DNA from: Elusimicrobia bacterium RBG_16_66_12
GTDB taxonomy: Bacteria; Elusimicrobiota; Elusimicrobia; UBA1565; UBA9628
DNA length: 9,159 nucleotides
Reading direction: 5' to 3'
Assembly: GCA_001800005.1 (NCBI GenBank)
Contig: MGUL01000201.1
Span: 9,245-18,403, forward strand
The notes beneath the pieces are model-generated. The model did not search any database. It saw only the letters and a list, made by a program, of their open reading frames with translations, and was not told the DNA's origin. The position numbers and the translations under genes are program-made. Of the stretch, positions 1-6,617 are shown piece after piece. Within the stretch, counting starts at the first letter, position 1; the number at the start of each line of letters is the position of its first letter.

Positions 1-254
1 GGGAGCTTCCGGCCCACGGCGGCCAGGCAGGGCGCGATCAAGTCCGAGGCCTCCTCGAGGGAGAAGGGGCGGATCGTCTTGATGTCGAGCACGCCGCACT
101 CGCCGACGCCGGCGAAGGCATCCTCCGGCGCGAAGGCCATGACGGCGCCGTCGAGGGCGGCCTCGAAGCGTCCGGCGCGGGATGCGAGAATCTCGGACGT
201 CTGGCAAAAAGCGGGGACCGCGAACGCCGCGACGGCCAGCAGAAGGTTTATCAT
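1..254 (-). CDS. N-terminus of an exported protein of unknown function, cut by the left edge
   Basis: Reading leftward from ATG at 254-252, the frame stays open to the window edge and gives 84 residues. The N-terminus MINLLLAVAAFAVPAFCQTS looks like a signal peptide: a short start, a hydrophobic core at residues 3-15, and a plausible signal peptidase I site after VPA or shortly beyond. Cys17 is not in a good lipobox, so a lipoprotein is less likely. The visible mature part has two more cysteines (52 and 76) and no family I recognise. It is not the TPM-domain (YgcG-like) partner often found beside lemA. The gene follows lemA on the same strand after a 78-bp gap that carries an FNR-like palindrome. 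There is no Shine-Dalgarno; a -10-like hexamer ends 6 nt before the ATG. That the gene is real is inferred from the signal peptide and the uninterrupted frame; its function is unknown. Confidence 0.6.
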   Translation of the reverse strand, partial: MINLLLAVAAFAVPAFCQTSEILASRAGRFEAALDGAVMAFAPEDAFAGVGECGVLDIKTIRPFSLEEASDLIAPCLAAVGRKL

Positions 255-260
255 GGCCCC

Positions 261-303
261 AGCATACCCAAAGGGCCTATGGCAGACTTAGGACTTATGT
301 CAA
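261..303 (-). promoter_or_regulatory. Possible promoter of the left-edge exported-protein gene
   Basis: On the minus strand TATGCT (266-261, four of six matches to TATAAT) ends exactly 6 nt before the ATG at 254, which would put transcription start on the start codon. No good -35 sits 16-18 bp upstream of it. A perfect TTGACA (303-298) lies 31 bp upstream, too far to pair with TATGCT; with a 16-bp spacer it would pair with CATAGG (three of six). The two readings exclude each other. The first gives a leaderless transcript and matches the spacing of two other genes in the window; the second gives a short leader. Confidence 0.35.
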
Positions 304-312
304 CCTTGTCGT

Positions 313-326
313 TTGATTTAGATCAA
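313..326. promoter_or_regulatory. FNR/CRP-family-like palindrome
   Basis: TTGATTTAGATCAA is a perfect 5-4-5 dyad, TTGAT-N4-ATCAA. This is the classical FNR (anaerobic regulator) recognition pattern and resembles sites of other Crp-Fnr family members. It lies in the gap after the lemA stop codon and upstream of the exported-protein gene, centred about 65 bp before that gene's ATG. That spacing is close to, but not exactly at, the usual class I activator position. AT-rich sequence in an otherwise very GC-rich window supports a regulatory role. Binding itself is inferred, and no regulator gene is visible. Confidence 0.45.
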
Positions 327-329
327 CCC

Positions 330-346
330 CCGTCAGAACTTGACGG
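330..346. repeat. Small inverted repeat across the lemA stop codon
   Basis: CCGTCA (330-335) and TGACGG (341-346) form a perfect 6-bp stem with a 5-nt loop around the lemA stop codon (335-333). In the lemA RNA the hairpin is not followed by a U-run, so it is not a convincing intrinsic terminator. It may stabilise the mRNA end or be chance. Confidence 0.25.
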
Positions 347-926
347 AGGGGGCCTTGGCGGCCCCGGGCGCGGCCGAGAAGTACGGGCGCTCCTTGAACC
401 CGCCGAAGCCCGCGACGAGGGCGCCGGGGAAGACCTTGATCGCGGTGTTGTAGTCCTGCGAGGCGGCGTTGAAGTCGTTGCGCGCGACTGCGATGCGGTT
501 CTCGGTGCCCTCGAGCTGGACCTGCAGGTCGCGGAAGCCCTGCGTGGACTTGATGTCCGGGTACTTCTCGACGACGACCATCAGCCGCGAGAGGGCGGAG
601 GAGAGCCCGGCCTGGGCTTCCTCGAACTTCTTGAACGAAGCGGGGTCCTCGAGGACCTTCTTGTCGATGGTCATCGACCCGACGCGGGAGCGGGCCTCGA
701 CGACGGCGGAAAGCGTCTCCTTCTCGAACTTGGCCGAGCCTTTCACGGTCTCCACCAGGTTCGGGATGAGGTCCAGGCGGCGCTGGTACTGGCTCTCGAC
801 CGTGGCCCAGGCCTTGCTGACGGCCTCGTTGCGGCCGACGATGCCGTTGTAGACGCCCACGGCCCAGAGGATCGTCACGACCACGACCAACGCCAGCGCG
901 CCGAGGACGGCTCCAAGGATCTTCAT
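333..926 (-). CDS. lemA: LemA family protein
   Basis: A 197-residue protein with the full LemA layout. An N-terminal membrane anchor (about residues 4-25) is followed by a long helical domain. The family signatures are plain: YNGIVGRNEAVSKAW (26-40), RRLDLIPNLVETVKG (49-63), KYPDIKSTQGFRDLQ (121-135) and the TENRIAVARNDFN block (141-153), ending with a GF...YF motif near residue 175-183. Length is normal for the family. LemA proteins are membrane-anchored helical-bundle proteins of uncertain role, found in many bacteria; in Listeria one was identified as an antigen source. The expected partners HtpX or a TPM-domain protein are not next to it here. It lies 40 bp downstream of the HExxH lipoprotein gene and probably shares its transcript. 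The ATG was chosen because it gives the anchor directly; only a weak AGG precedes it. An additional promoter may lie in the gap (TTGACG at 963-958, TGCACT at 939-934, 18-bp spacer), but its -10 is weak. Confidence 0.96.
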   Translation of the reverse strand: MKILGAVLGALALVVVVTILWAVGVYNGIVGRNEAVSKAWATVESQYQRRLDLIPNLVETVKGSAKFEKETLSAVVEARSRVGSMTIDKKVLEDPASFKKFEEAQAGLSSALSRLMVVVEKYPDIKSTQGFRDLQVQLEGTENRIAVARNDFNAASQDYNTAIKVFPGALVAGFGGFKERPYFSAAPGAAKAPSVKF

Positions 927-966
927 AGGGCCTAGTGCATCAATTCCGCGCGTCGGACGTCAAGGC

Positions 967-1662
967 TCACTTCCAGTCCCGGCAGCGCCGCGCCACCCAC
1001 TCGTAGTTCTCGGGAAGATCGATGACGGACTGATCCTTTTCGAGTCGTTCCTTGAAGCGGTCGTACTCCGGCTGGATCACCTTGAGGAGCATCCCGTCCA
1101 GGCGCCTCTCGGCCTCGGCGCGGTCGGCGACCTCCAGAGGGGTGCCGCGCGCCGGCAGCCACTTCGCGCGCGCCAGCGCGCGCCGCGTCTCGTCGGCGGC
1201 CTCCTCCAGGCCGCGGCGGTGGATGTCTTCGTGCAGGCGCTCGTGGCGCAGGATCTCCGCGTCCTCGCACGAGCCCGCGGCGTACTCCCGCGGGACATAG
1301 ATCGTGACCTCGCCGGGCGTGAGGTCCACGGTCAGGCTCTCGAGCCAGGCGCAGGGGCGCGACTTGAAGAAGCCCTGGCCCATGGCGACGCCGGTCTTGT
1401 AGCCCAGGCGATGCTCGACGATGGTCAGGCCCTGGAGCCTGCCCGCCCCGTCCAGCTTGTCCGCGTTGCGCATCCGCCCGAGCGCGTCGATGTCCAGGTC
1501 GCGCCTCACGATGGTGGGCGCCGAGGAGATCAGCACCGTGAAGGGCACCTCCCGATCCAGAAATTCGTCGTGGGGACAGGCCGGGCCGCCCGAGGGCGAG
1601 GCGGGTCCGCAGGCCGCCGCGAAAAGCACGGCGAGGAGGGGCGGCAGGCGGCTCGGGCTCAT
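967..1662 (-). CDS. Putative lipoprotein with an HExxH zinc-protease-like motif
   Basis: A 231-residue protein. The start MSPSRLPPLLAVLFAAAC resembles a lipoprotein signal, with a hydrophobic stretch then A-A-A-Cys at 15-18. Ala at -3 is weaker than the usual Leu, so a lipoprotein is likely but not certain. The central part ends in strand-like VTIYVPREY and then GSCEDAEILRHERLHEDIH. This holds HERLH at 140-144, a match to the HExxH zinc-binding motif, with a third histidine at 148 and acidic residues at 153-154 and 157. The remainder is helical and highly charged. A short beta region, a cysteine and then HExxH recall predicted secreted zinc proteases such as the DUF922 group, but I cannot confirm membership. 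Activity is inferred from the motif only. It is the first gene of the leftward group, ahead of lemA. No start codon lies between the ATG at 1662 and an in-frame upstream TGA (1710-1708), so the start is firm, although no Shine-Dalgarno precedes it. Confidence 0.85.
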   Translation of the reverse strand: MSPSRLPPLLAVLFAAACGPASPSGGPACPHDEFLDREVPFTVLISSAPTIVRRDLDIDALGRMRNADKLDGAGRLQGLTIVEHRLGYKTGVAMGQGFFKSRPCAWLESLTVDLTPGEVTIYVPREYAAGSCEDAEILRHERLHEDIHRRGLEEAADETRRALARAKWLPARGTPLEVADRAEAERRLDGMLLKVIQPEYDRFKERLEKDQSVIDLPENYEWVARRCRDWK

Positions 1663-1668
1663 CGCCGC

Positions 1669-1697
1669 AGTATAACCGGGGCCTGGTCCCCCGTCAA
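1669..1697 (-). promoter_or_regulatory. Promoter for the HExxH lipoprotein gene, predicting a leaderless mRNA
   Basis: On the minus strand TTGACG (1697-1692, five of six to TTGACA) and TATACT (1674-1669, five of six to TATAAT) are separated by the optimal 17 bp. Six bases separate TATACT from the ATG at 1662, so a start about 7 nt after the -10 falls on the A of the ATG. This fits the absence of a Shine-Dalgarno. Confidence 0.6.
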
Positions 1698-1714
1698 CGC
1701 TCAGCTTTCAGAGC

Positions 1715-1747
1715 GCGGCAGTTCATCCGAGGGTGCGGGCCTGCCGC
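1715..1747. promoter_or_regulatory. Inverted repeat between the divergent promoters
   Basis: GCGGCAG (1715-1721) and CTGCCGC (1741-1747) are perfect 7-bp inverted arms 19 bp apart. They sit between the two outward-facing -35 elements (1692-1697 and 1752-1757). This could be an operator shared by both directions or a chance GC-rich dyad. No regulator gene is in view. Confidence 0.25.
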
Positions 1748-1751
1748 CGCG

Positions 1752-1781
1752 CTGGCAATCACGCGAGGATTGCGCCATAAT
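1752..1781 (+). promoter_or_regulatory. Promoter for the radical SAM operon, predicting a leaderless mRNA
   Basis: CATAAT (1776-1781, five of six to TATAAT) is preceded by CTGGCA (1752-1757, four of six) with an 18-bp spacer. The -10 lies in an AT-rich island that stands out locally. Six bases separate it from GTG at 1788, so the expected start point falls on the first base of that codon. This also argues against the in-frame TTG at 1770, which lies upstream of the -10. No Shine-Dalgarno precedes the GTG. Confidence 0.55.
1755..1773. promoter_or_regulatory. Candidate operator dyad inside the radical SAM operon promoter
   Basis: GCAATC (1755-1760) and GATTGC (1768-1773) are perfect 6-bp inverted arms around a 7-bp centre. 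The site covers the end of the -35 element and most of the -35/-10 spacer. A protein bound here would block RNA polymerase, so a repressor operator is a reasonable inference. No regulator is encoded in the window. Confidence 0.35.
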
Positions 1782-1787
1782 ATAGGC

Positions 1788-3296
1788 GTGCCGCCCGACG
1801 AGAACCGCGCGCAGGTCGCGCTCATCCAATGTCCCGGTTGGGGGCGCGAGTGCCCTCCGTACGCCCTGGCCTGCCTGGCGGCCTACGTACGCCGCGAGGG
1901 GTTCGCCGCCCGGTGCTTCGACCTCAACAACGACTTCTACCGCGCCGGCGCGGCACTGCGGCGCATGTGGGAGGACAAGGACTACTACTCGTTCTGGGAG
2001 AGCGAGAGCTCCGTGCGCCGCCTCCTCGATGAAAACGCCTCGCTTGTGGACTCCTTCGTCGAGCGCATCCTGGCCTCCGGAGCGCGGGTGGCGGGCTTCT
2101 CCACGCACACGACCTCCTTCCGGGTCAGCCTGGAGGTGGCGCGCCGCCTCAAGCGGGAAGACCCCTCCATCCTCGTGATCTTCGGCGGGCCGCAGTGCTC
2201 CCGCGCCCAGGCCGGGCGCCCTTTCGCGGAGGAGCCCTGCGTGGACGCGGTCGTCGTCGGCGAGGGAGAGCTCGTGCTGGCCGAGATCCTGCGCCGTGTG
2301 AGCGAGGGCAAGCCGCTCGAGCCGATGCCGGGACTGCTGATGCGCCGCCAGGGCCGCGTCGTCGACGGCGGGGACCGCGAGCTGATCGCCGATCTCGACT
2401 CCTTGCCGCCGCCCGACTACTCCGATTTCGACGATGCCATCCGCGACGGCCTTTACGCCGACCCCGAGAGACTGGAGATCTTCGACAGCCGCGGCTGCGT
2501 GCGGACCTGCCACTTCTGCAGCGAGTGGCAGTACTGGCGCAAGTTCCGCGCCATGAGCGGCGAGCGGATGTTCGCCGAGGTGTCCGCCCAGATGCGGCGC
2601 TATCCGCGGGTGAACCGCTTCTACTTCATCGGCTCCCTGGTCAACGGCAGCATCCAGTCCTTGGAACGCTTCTGCGACCTGGTCATCGCCTCGGGCCTGC
2701 GCATCCGCTGGCAGGGCCAGGCCGTCGTCAGCCCCGCGATGGACGACCGCCTGCTGGGCAAGATGGCGCGCGCCGGCTGCGAGTGGCTGGGCTTCGGCAT
2801 CGAGTCCGGCAGCGAGGCCCTGCGCGCGCGGATGAACAAGAAGTTCACGAACGAGAACGCCTTCGCGGCGCTGCGCGCGGCCCATCGCGCCGGCATCCGC
2901 GTCCAGATCAACATGATGTTCGGCCTGCCTACCGAGACGCGCGAGGAGGCCGAGGAGAGCATCCGGTTCCTCGCGCGCGTGCGGCCGCACATCGAGACCG
3001 TGCTCGCCAGCCAATCCTTCGCGGTCATCGACAAGGGGACCGAGCCCCACGCCCACCCCGAGCGCTTCGGCGTCGCGGGAGAGGAGCATCATCTGTACTG
3101 GACCTCCAACTCGGGGGAGAACGACTACGCGGAGCGCTTCCGCCGCTACGAGGAGTTCTGCCGCGTCGCCCTGGCACTCGGCATCCCGGAGACCTCGGGC
3201 GTGCTGCGCGAGAAGCCCGACAAGCGGCGCCTGCTGGACGAATACGCGTTGCACCGCGCCCGCCGACAGCCGCATCCCGCCGCGGCGCCGGCATGA
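1788..3296 (+). CDS. Radical SAM protein with N-terminal B12-binding-like domain (A)
   Basis: 502 residues from GTG at 1788. Residues about 8-170 form a Rossmann-like B12-binding-type domain: VALIQCPGWG, CPPYALACLAAYVRREGF, VAGFSTHTTSF, VIFGGPQ and the AVVVGEGE turn. The cobalamin-ligand DxHxxG motif is absent, as in many proteins of this class. A Trp/Tyr-rich insert lies near residues 60-75. The radical SAM core follows, with SRGCVRTCHFC giving CX3CX2C at Cys237, 241 and 244 for the [4Fe-4S] cluster, then FGIESGSEALRARMNK and MMFGLPTET, typical of class B-like enzymes. A C-terminal HHLYW motif (near 434-438) is shared with the paralogue at 6614-8122, which is also exactly 502 residues; this supports the GTG start over the TTG at 1770. 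It should perform a radical reaction on an unknown substrate. B12 binding and methyl transfer are possible but unproven. First gene of the operon; its stop overlaps the next ATG. Confidence 0.93.
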   Translation: MPPDENRAQVALIQCPGWGRECPPYALACLAAYVRREGFAARCFDLNNDFYRAGAALRRMWEDKDYYSFWESESSVRRLLDENASLVDSFVERILASGARVAGFSTHTTSFRVSLEVARRLKREDPSILVIFGGPQCSRAQAGRPFAEEPCVDAVVVGEGELVLAEILRRVSEGKPLEPMPGLLMRRQGRVVDGGDRELIADLDSLPPPDYSDFDDAIRDGLYADPERLEIFDSRGCVRTCHFCSEWQYWRKFRAMSGERMFAEVSAQMRRYPRVNRFYFIGSLVNGSIQSLERFCDLVIASGLRIRWQGQAVVSPAMDDRLLGKMARAGCEWLGFGIESGSEALRARMNKKFTNENAFAALRAAHRAGIRVQINMMFGLPTETREEAEESIRFLARVRPHIETVLASQSFAVIDKGTEPHAHPERFGVAGEEHHLYWTSNSGENDYAERFRRYEEFCRVALALGIPETSGVLREKPDKRRLLDEYALHRARRQPHPAAAPA

Positions 3297-4504
3297 CCAT
3301 GGAGACCGCGAGCCCCGCCGCCCTCGAGCGCCTGCCGCGAACGGAGAGCGTGGCGCGCAACCTCGCCGAGACTTCGGCGCGCCGGACGACGCTGAGCGCC
3401 CCTCCGCGCCTGGTGACCCTCGGCACGCACAACTCCTGCAACGCGAAGTGCGTCTTCTGCCTGGAGGGGAAGTACCCGCGCTTCGACCTCGCTCTCTACA
3501 AGAGCTTCTTCGAGGGGAGGATGGGGCACTTCATCCGTCAGGCCGAGAAGGTGACCTTCACCGGCTTCGGCGAGGTGCTGTGGATTCCCGAGGTCCTGCC
3601 CTTCCTCGACTACCTCAACGAGACCATCCCGGAGACCTGGAAGATCTTCACGACCAACGGCACGCCTCTGCGCCCGGAGCTCATCCAGCGCCTGCTGAAG
3701 TCGCGCTACGTGATCCAGCTCTCCCTGCACGCCTCGCGCGCGGACCTGCACGCCGAGCTGACCCAGCTGCCGGGCGCCTTCGACCAGATCGTCGAAAGCC
3801 TCGGCGAGCTCTGCCGACTGCGCCGCGAGAAGGACCTGGGCGACCGTCTGCACGCGGTGATCGTGGACGTCGTCACGCGGCGCAACGTGTCGGACCTGCC
3901 CGCCCTCGTGAGGATGGCCTGGGAGATGAAGGTCCCCGAGCTGCAGTGCAACTACGTGACGATGTTCGATCCCGCCCACATCGACATGTCCTGCTGGTTC
4001 GACCAAAGTGCGGCGAACGCGGCCATCGACGCCGCCGAGCGCGTGCTGGCCGAGATCAAAGCGTCCGCCGACCCCGACGAGTTCGCGCACTTCGGCGTGC
4101 GCCTGCCGCCGCGCTTCGGCCTTCAGGCCGCGGCGACGCCGGAGCGCGGCTTCTGCTCCGACCCCTGGGAGATGATCTACGTGGAGGGCCAAGGCCCGGT
4201 CCTCCCCTGCTGCCAGTGGGGCGCCCACGTGGGGAATCTCGAGAAAGGCGATGATATCGACGCCCTGTGGAACGGGGACTTCTATCGCGCGCTCCGCGCC
4301 GGCCTGGCTTCCGGGAGCCCGCACCCCTGGTGCACGCACTGCGTGAAGCTCCAAGGCTACAACGTCGACAGCCTGCTGGCGCACCTGACCAACCGCCCCG
4401 ACCAGCAGGGGCGGCTCCTCGATGAGATCGCCCGCCGCGGCCTGGCCGACGTCGCTCCCTATCGGGCCGAGGTCTCGGCCGCGGACCTGGCGGCGCCCAG
4501 ATGA
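3293..4504 (+). CDS. Radical SAM protein with short SPASM/twitch-like C-terminus (B)
   Basis: 403 residues. ATG at 3293 overlaps the preceding TGA as ATGA; a second in-frame ATG at 3299 is the alternative start. The long open frame upstream is the high-GC shadow of the previous gene. After a 40-residue helical lead comes THNSCNAKCVFC with CX3CX2C at Cys49, 53 and 56, then TFTGFGE (GGE-like SAM-contact motif, 88-94) and IQLSLHAS (141-148). The C-terminal part has Cys288-X12-Gly301-X4-Cys306, an extra Cys307, and WCTHC with Cys347 and Cys350. This fits one auxiliary iron-sulfur cluster rather than the two of a full SPASM domain. The segment DALWNGDFYRALR between these pairs is typical of SPASM-type proteins. 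It is clearly homologous to the protein starting at 8119, and each follows a B12-like radical SAM gene. Substrate unknown; such C-terminal clusters commonly serve peptide or protein modification or small-molecule maturation. Confidence 0.94.
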   Translation: MTMETASPAALERLPRTESVARNLAETSARRTTLSAPPRLVTLGTHNSCNAKCVFCLEGKYPRFDLALYKSFFEGRMGHFIRQAEKVTFTGFGEVLWIPEVLPFLDYLNETIPETWKIFTTNGTPLRPELIQRLLKSRYVIQLSLHASRADLHAELTQLPGAFDQIVESLGELCRLRREKDLGDRLHAVIVDVVTRRNVSDLPALVRMAWEMKVPELQCNYVTMFDPAHIDMSCWFDQSAANAAIDAAERVLAEIKASADPDEFAHFGVRLPPRFGLQAAATPERGFCSDPWEMIYVEGQGPVLPCCQWGAHVGNLEKGDDIDALWNGDFYRALRAGLASGSPHPWCTHCVKLQGYNVDSLLAHLTNRPDQQGRLLDEIARRGLADVAPYRAEVSAADLAAPR

Positions 4505-5682
4505 TCGCCCGCCTGCGCGAGAGGCTCCTGCCGGACGCCGAGCCGCGCGTGATCGCCCGCCTGAAACGAGGACGGCACTGGCGCAAGCTCCTCAACTATA
4601 TCCTCGTCGAGTTCCAGGCCGGGCGCGGCGCGCGGCGCATGCCGATCGGCAAGCCCTACTGGCTCACCGTGGACCCGACGAACTTCTGCCAGCTGAAGTG
4701 CCCGTTCTGCCCGACGGGCGCCGGGCGCGGCGTGCGCGACAAGGCCTCTCTGAGCCTGGAGCATTTCCAGCATCTGATGGATGCGCTGGGCCCGACGCTC
4801 ATCCACATCGACTTCATGAACTGGGGCGAGCCCCTGCTCAACAAGGACCTCTGGGCGATGGTCGCCCTGGCCAAGGAGCGCGGCATCGACACGATGGTCT
4901 CGACCAACTTCAACCTGCTGCGCGAGGGCGAGGCCGACGCCATCCTGGATTCAGGATTGGACCGCTTGGTGATGTCCATCGACGGCCTCGAGCAGGCGAC
5001 CTACGGGAAGTACCGCGTCGGAGGAGACTTCGCCCAGGTGATCGCGAACCTGAAGACGCTCGTCGCCCGGCGCCGCGCGCGGGGACTTCTCAAACCGACG
5101 ATCGTCTGGCAGTTCCTGGCCTTCAGGCACAACGAGCACGAGGCCGGCCGCGTGCGCGAGTTCGCCCTCGCGCTCGGCGTCGACGAGGTCGGCGTGACGC
5201 CCGCCAACCTGCCGTTCCGGCCCGGCATCAAGGACGAGTGGCTGCCCACGCGCGCCGACCTGCGCCTCTACGACCCGGAGAGCTTCCCCGACAGCCCGCC
5301 CTGGCAGTGGGAGGCCGCGAAGCCCTCCGAGGGCGCGGTCGCCGCCCAGGTCAAGGTCGAGGTCTACGCGGCCGCCAAGAAGACGGCGCGCAGGCGCTGC
5401 AACTGGCCTTGGGCCGGCATCGCGGTCAACCCGGACGGGTCCGTCTCGCCGTGCTGTTCGGTCGAGGAACAGGAATACGATTTCGGGAACTTTTTCACGA
5501 ACGGTTTCAGCCGGCTTTGGAACGGCGAGAAGTACCGTCGTGCGCGGGAGCACGTCGCCGACTACGCCGCCGGGCGGTCGGAGACCATCCCGGCATCCCG
5601 ACACGCCTGCGAACGCTGCTTCTCCATCGGGCAATCTCGCTTCCAGTTCCCGCATTCGTGGCTTTCGGAGGGAGAGAAGTGA
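4501..5682 (+). CDS. Radical SAM protein with short SPASM-like C-terminus (C)
   Basis: 393 residues, starting at ATG 4501 in an ATGA overlap with the previous stop. A basic helical N-terminal region of about 50 residues precedes PYWLTVDPTNFCQLKCPFC, with CX3CX2C at Cys63, 67 and 70. NWGEP (107-111) is the GGE-like SAM motif, and LDRLVMSIDGLEQATYGKYR (153-172) is the usual strand and helix seen in SPASM radical SAM enzymes. The C-terminus has Cys300-X12-Gly313-X4-Cys318, Cys319, then SRLWNGEKYRRAR and CERC (Cys370, Cys373), consistent with one auxiliary cluster. It is not close to B or B'; its N-terminal style (helix, then hydrophobic strand, then xPTNxC) is that of the broad SPASM group acting on peptides, lipids or sugars. 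Its role is inferred only from its place inside the operon. Confidence 0.94.
   Translation: MIARLRERLLPDAEPRVIARLKRGRHWRKLLNYILVEFQAGRGARRMPIGKPYWLTVDPTNFCQLKCPFCPTGAGRGVRDKASLSLEHFQHLMDALGPTLIHIDFMNWGEPLLNKDLWAMVALAKERGIDTMVSTNFNLLREGEADAILDSGLDRLVMSIDGLEQATYGKYRVGGDFAQVIANLKTLVARRRARGLLKPTIVWQFLAFRHNEHEAGRVREFALALGVDEVGVTPANLPFRPGIKDEWLPTRADLRLYDPESFPDSPPWQWEAAKPSEGAVAAQVKVEVYAAAKKTARRRCNWPWAGIAVNPDGSVSPCCSVEEQEYDFGNFFTNGFSRLWNGEKYRRAREHVADYAAGRSETIPASRHACERCFSIGQSRFQFPHSWLSEGEK
5668..5672 (+). promoter_or_regulatory. Strong Shine-Dalgarno deciding a GTG start
   Basis: GGAGG lies 6 nt before GTG at 5679, inside the end of the preceding gene. It is the best ribosome binding site in the window and supports the GTG, which overlaps the upstream TGA as GTGA, as the start of the third SPASM-like gene. 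Confidence 0.7.
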
Positions 5683-6617
5683 CGACCGCCTCCCGTTCCG
5701 ACGAGACGCGCGCGGTGAACCTCGCCTCGCGCCTTCCGGCGCGCCCCGTGGTCTTCGCCTGGGACCTGCACTACAGCTGCAACTACCGCTGCCCCTACTG
5801 CTTCTACAACGAGGCGGGGTGGACGGAGCTGGCCAAGAAGAACCTGTATTTCGAGCCCGCCAAGTGGGAGGAGGCCTGGACGCGGGTGCACGGCCTCTAC
5901 GGGCGCTGCCAGCTGCGCATCACGGCGGGGGAGCCTTTCACCTATCCGCGCTTCGACGAGCTGCTGGAGCGCATCGCGCGCCTGCACGACCTGCAGGTCA
6001 CCTCGAACTGCTCCCAGAGCGCGGCGATCCGCCGCGTGGCCGAGAGGATCTCCCCCGACGCGCTGGAGATCGACTGCACCTACCACCCTCTGATGAGCGA
6101 GTTGGAGCCTTTCTCGGACAACGTGGCCCTGCTGCGCGAGCGCGGCTTCGTGGCCAACGTCTGCTTCCTGGCCTACCCGCCGCAGATGCCGCGCATGGCC
6201 GAGTACAAGCGCCGCTTCGCCGAGCGCGGCCAGTACATGAACATGGCCATCTTCTGGGGCAAGTTCAAGGGCGAGCAGTATCCTTTCGCCTATACCGACG
6301 AGGAGCGCCGCGCGATCAAGGAGACGATCGGCCTCGAGGTCGGTCCGGAGACCGTCAACCTGGAGCCCCTGTCGCTACGCGGCAAGCCCTGCGGGGCGGG
6401 CCAGCGCTACGGGGTCGTCCAGGGCGACGGGCGCGTCTTCCGTTGCGGCCAACTCGGGCTGGAGCGCCAATCCATCGGCAGCCTCTTCGATCCGGCCTTC
6501 CGCCTGTCCGAGGCCGCGAGCCCCTGCGAGGTCGACTACTGCCGTTCCAAGGAGTTCCAGGTCGCCTGGGACGCGTCGGACCGGGAGACTCTGCTCCGGG
6601 AGAACCGCCTGCGATGA
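5679..6617 (+). CDS. Short radical SAM protein with SPASM-like C-terminus (D)
   Basis: 312 residues from GTG at 5679, the smallest enzyme of the array. It has almost no N-terminal extension: the radical SAM motif LHYSCNYRCPYC gives CX3CX2C at Cys34, 38 and 41. ITAGEP (81-86) is the GGE-like motif; LEIDCTYHP (129-137) and FLAYPPQMPRMAEYK (163-177) follow in the barrel. The C-terminal part holds Cys238-X12-Gly251-X4-Cys256 and a CX4C pair (Cys283, Cys288), again consistent with one auxiliary iron-sulfur cluster. Here the last pair is more widely spaced and the second site has a single Cys rather than Cys-Cys. The long open frame upstream of the GTG is a shadow of the preceding gene. The stop overlaps the next ATG as ATGA. 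Substrate and product are unknown; it may act with its neighbours on the same compound. Confidence 0.93.
   Translation: MTTASRSDETRAVNLASRLPARPVVFAWDLHYSCNYRCPYCFYNEAGWTELAKKNLYFEPAKWEEAWTRVHGLYGRCQLRITAGEPFTYPRFDELLERIARLHDLQVTSNCSQSAAIRRVAERISPDALEIDCTYHPLMSELEPFSDNVALLRERGFVANVCFLAYPPQMPRMAEYKRRFAERGQYMNMAIFWGKFKGEQYPFAYTDEERRAIKETIGLEVGPETVNLEPLSLRGKPCGAGQRYGVVQGDGRVFRCGQLGLERQSIGSLFDPAFRLSEAASPCEVDYCRSKEFQVAWDASDRETLLRENRLR

Noticed and set aside
14..254. Lipoprotein assignment for the left-edge protein from Cys17
   Set aside because: The residues before the cysteine (Pro-Ala-Phe) do not fit a lipobox; a signal peptidase I substrate is more plausible.
79..291. 70-codon plus-strand frame considered as a small peptide or RiPP precursor
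   Set aside because: It is antisense to the signal-peptide gene, has no ribosome binding site, and has no leader/core pattern. No other credible short precursor gene was found in the window.
330..346. Hairpin at the lemA stop as an intrinsic terminator
   Set aside because: The stem is only 6 bp and no T-run follows on either strand.
279..935. Plus-strand open frame of 218 codons opposite lemA, and another at 1219-1785 opposite the lipoprotein gene
   Set aside because: Both lie antisense to well-supported genes and encode low-complexity sequence with no start signal or domain.
1770..1787. TTG at 1770 as the start of the first radical SAM gene
   Set aside because: It lies upstream of the likely -10 element. 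The GTG at 1788 gives a protein of exactly the length of its paralogue.
1701..3275. Long minus-strand open frame (524 codons) opposite the first radical SAM gene; similar ones at 3146-4384, 4951-5655, 6536-8092 and 8077-8979
   Set aside because: They are antisense shadows produced by GC-rich third codon positions. Their translations are low-complexity (Ala, Arg, Gly, Asp, Val, His), show no motif, and the opposite strand has clear radical SAM motifs throughout.
4422..5678. Open frame continuing upstream of the GTG start at 5679, and similar upstream extensions at 2195-3292 and 5540-6613, which might suggest gene fusions
   Set aside because: The upstream parts translate to Arg/Pro/Ala-rich sequence without motifs and overlap real genes. 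Overlapping ATGA/GTGA starts and conserved N-terminal sequences fix the true starts.
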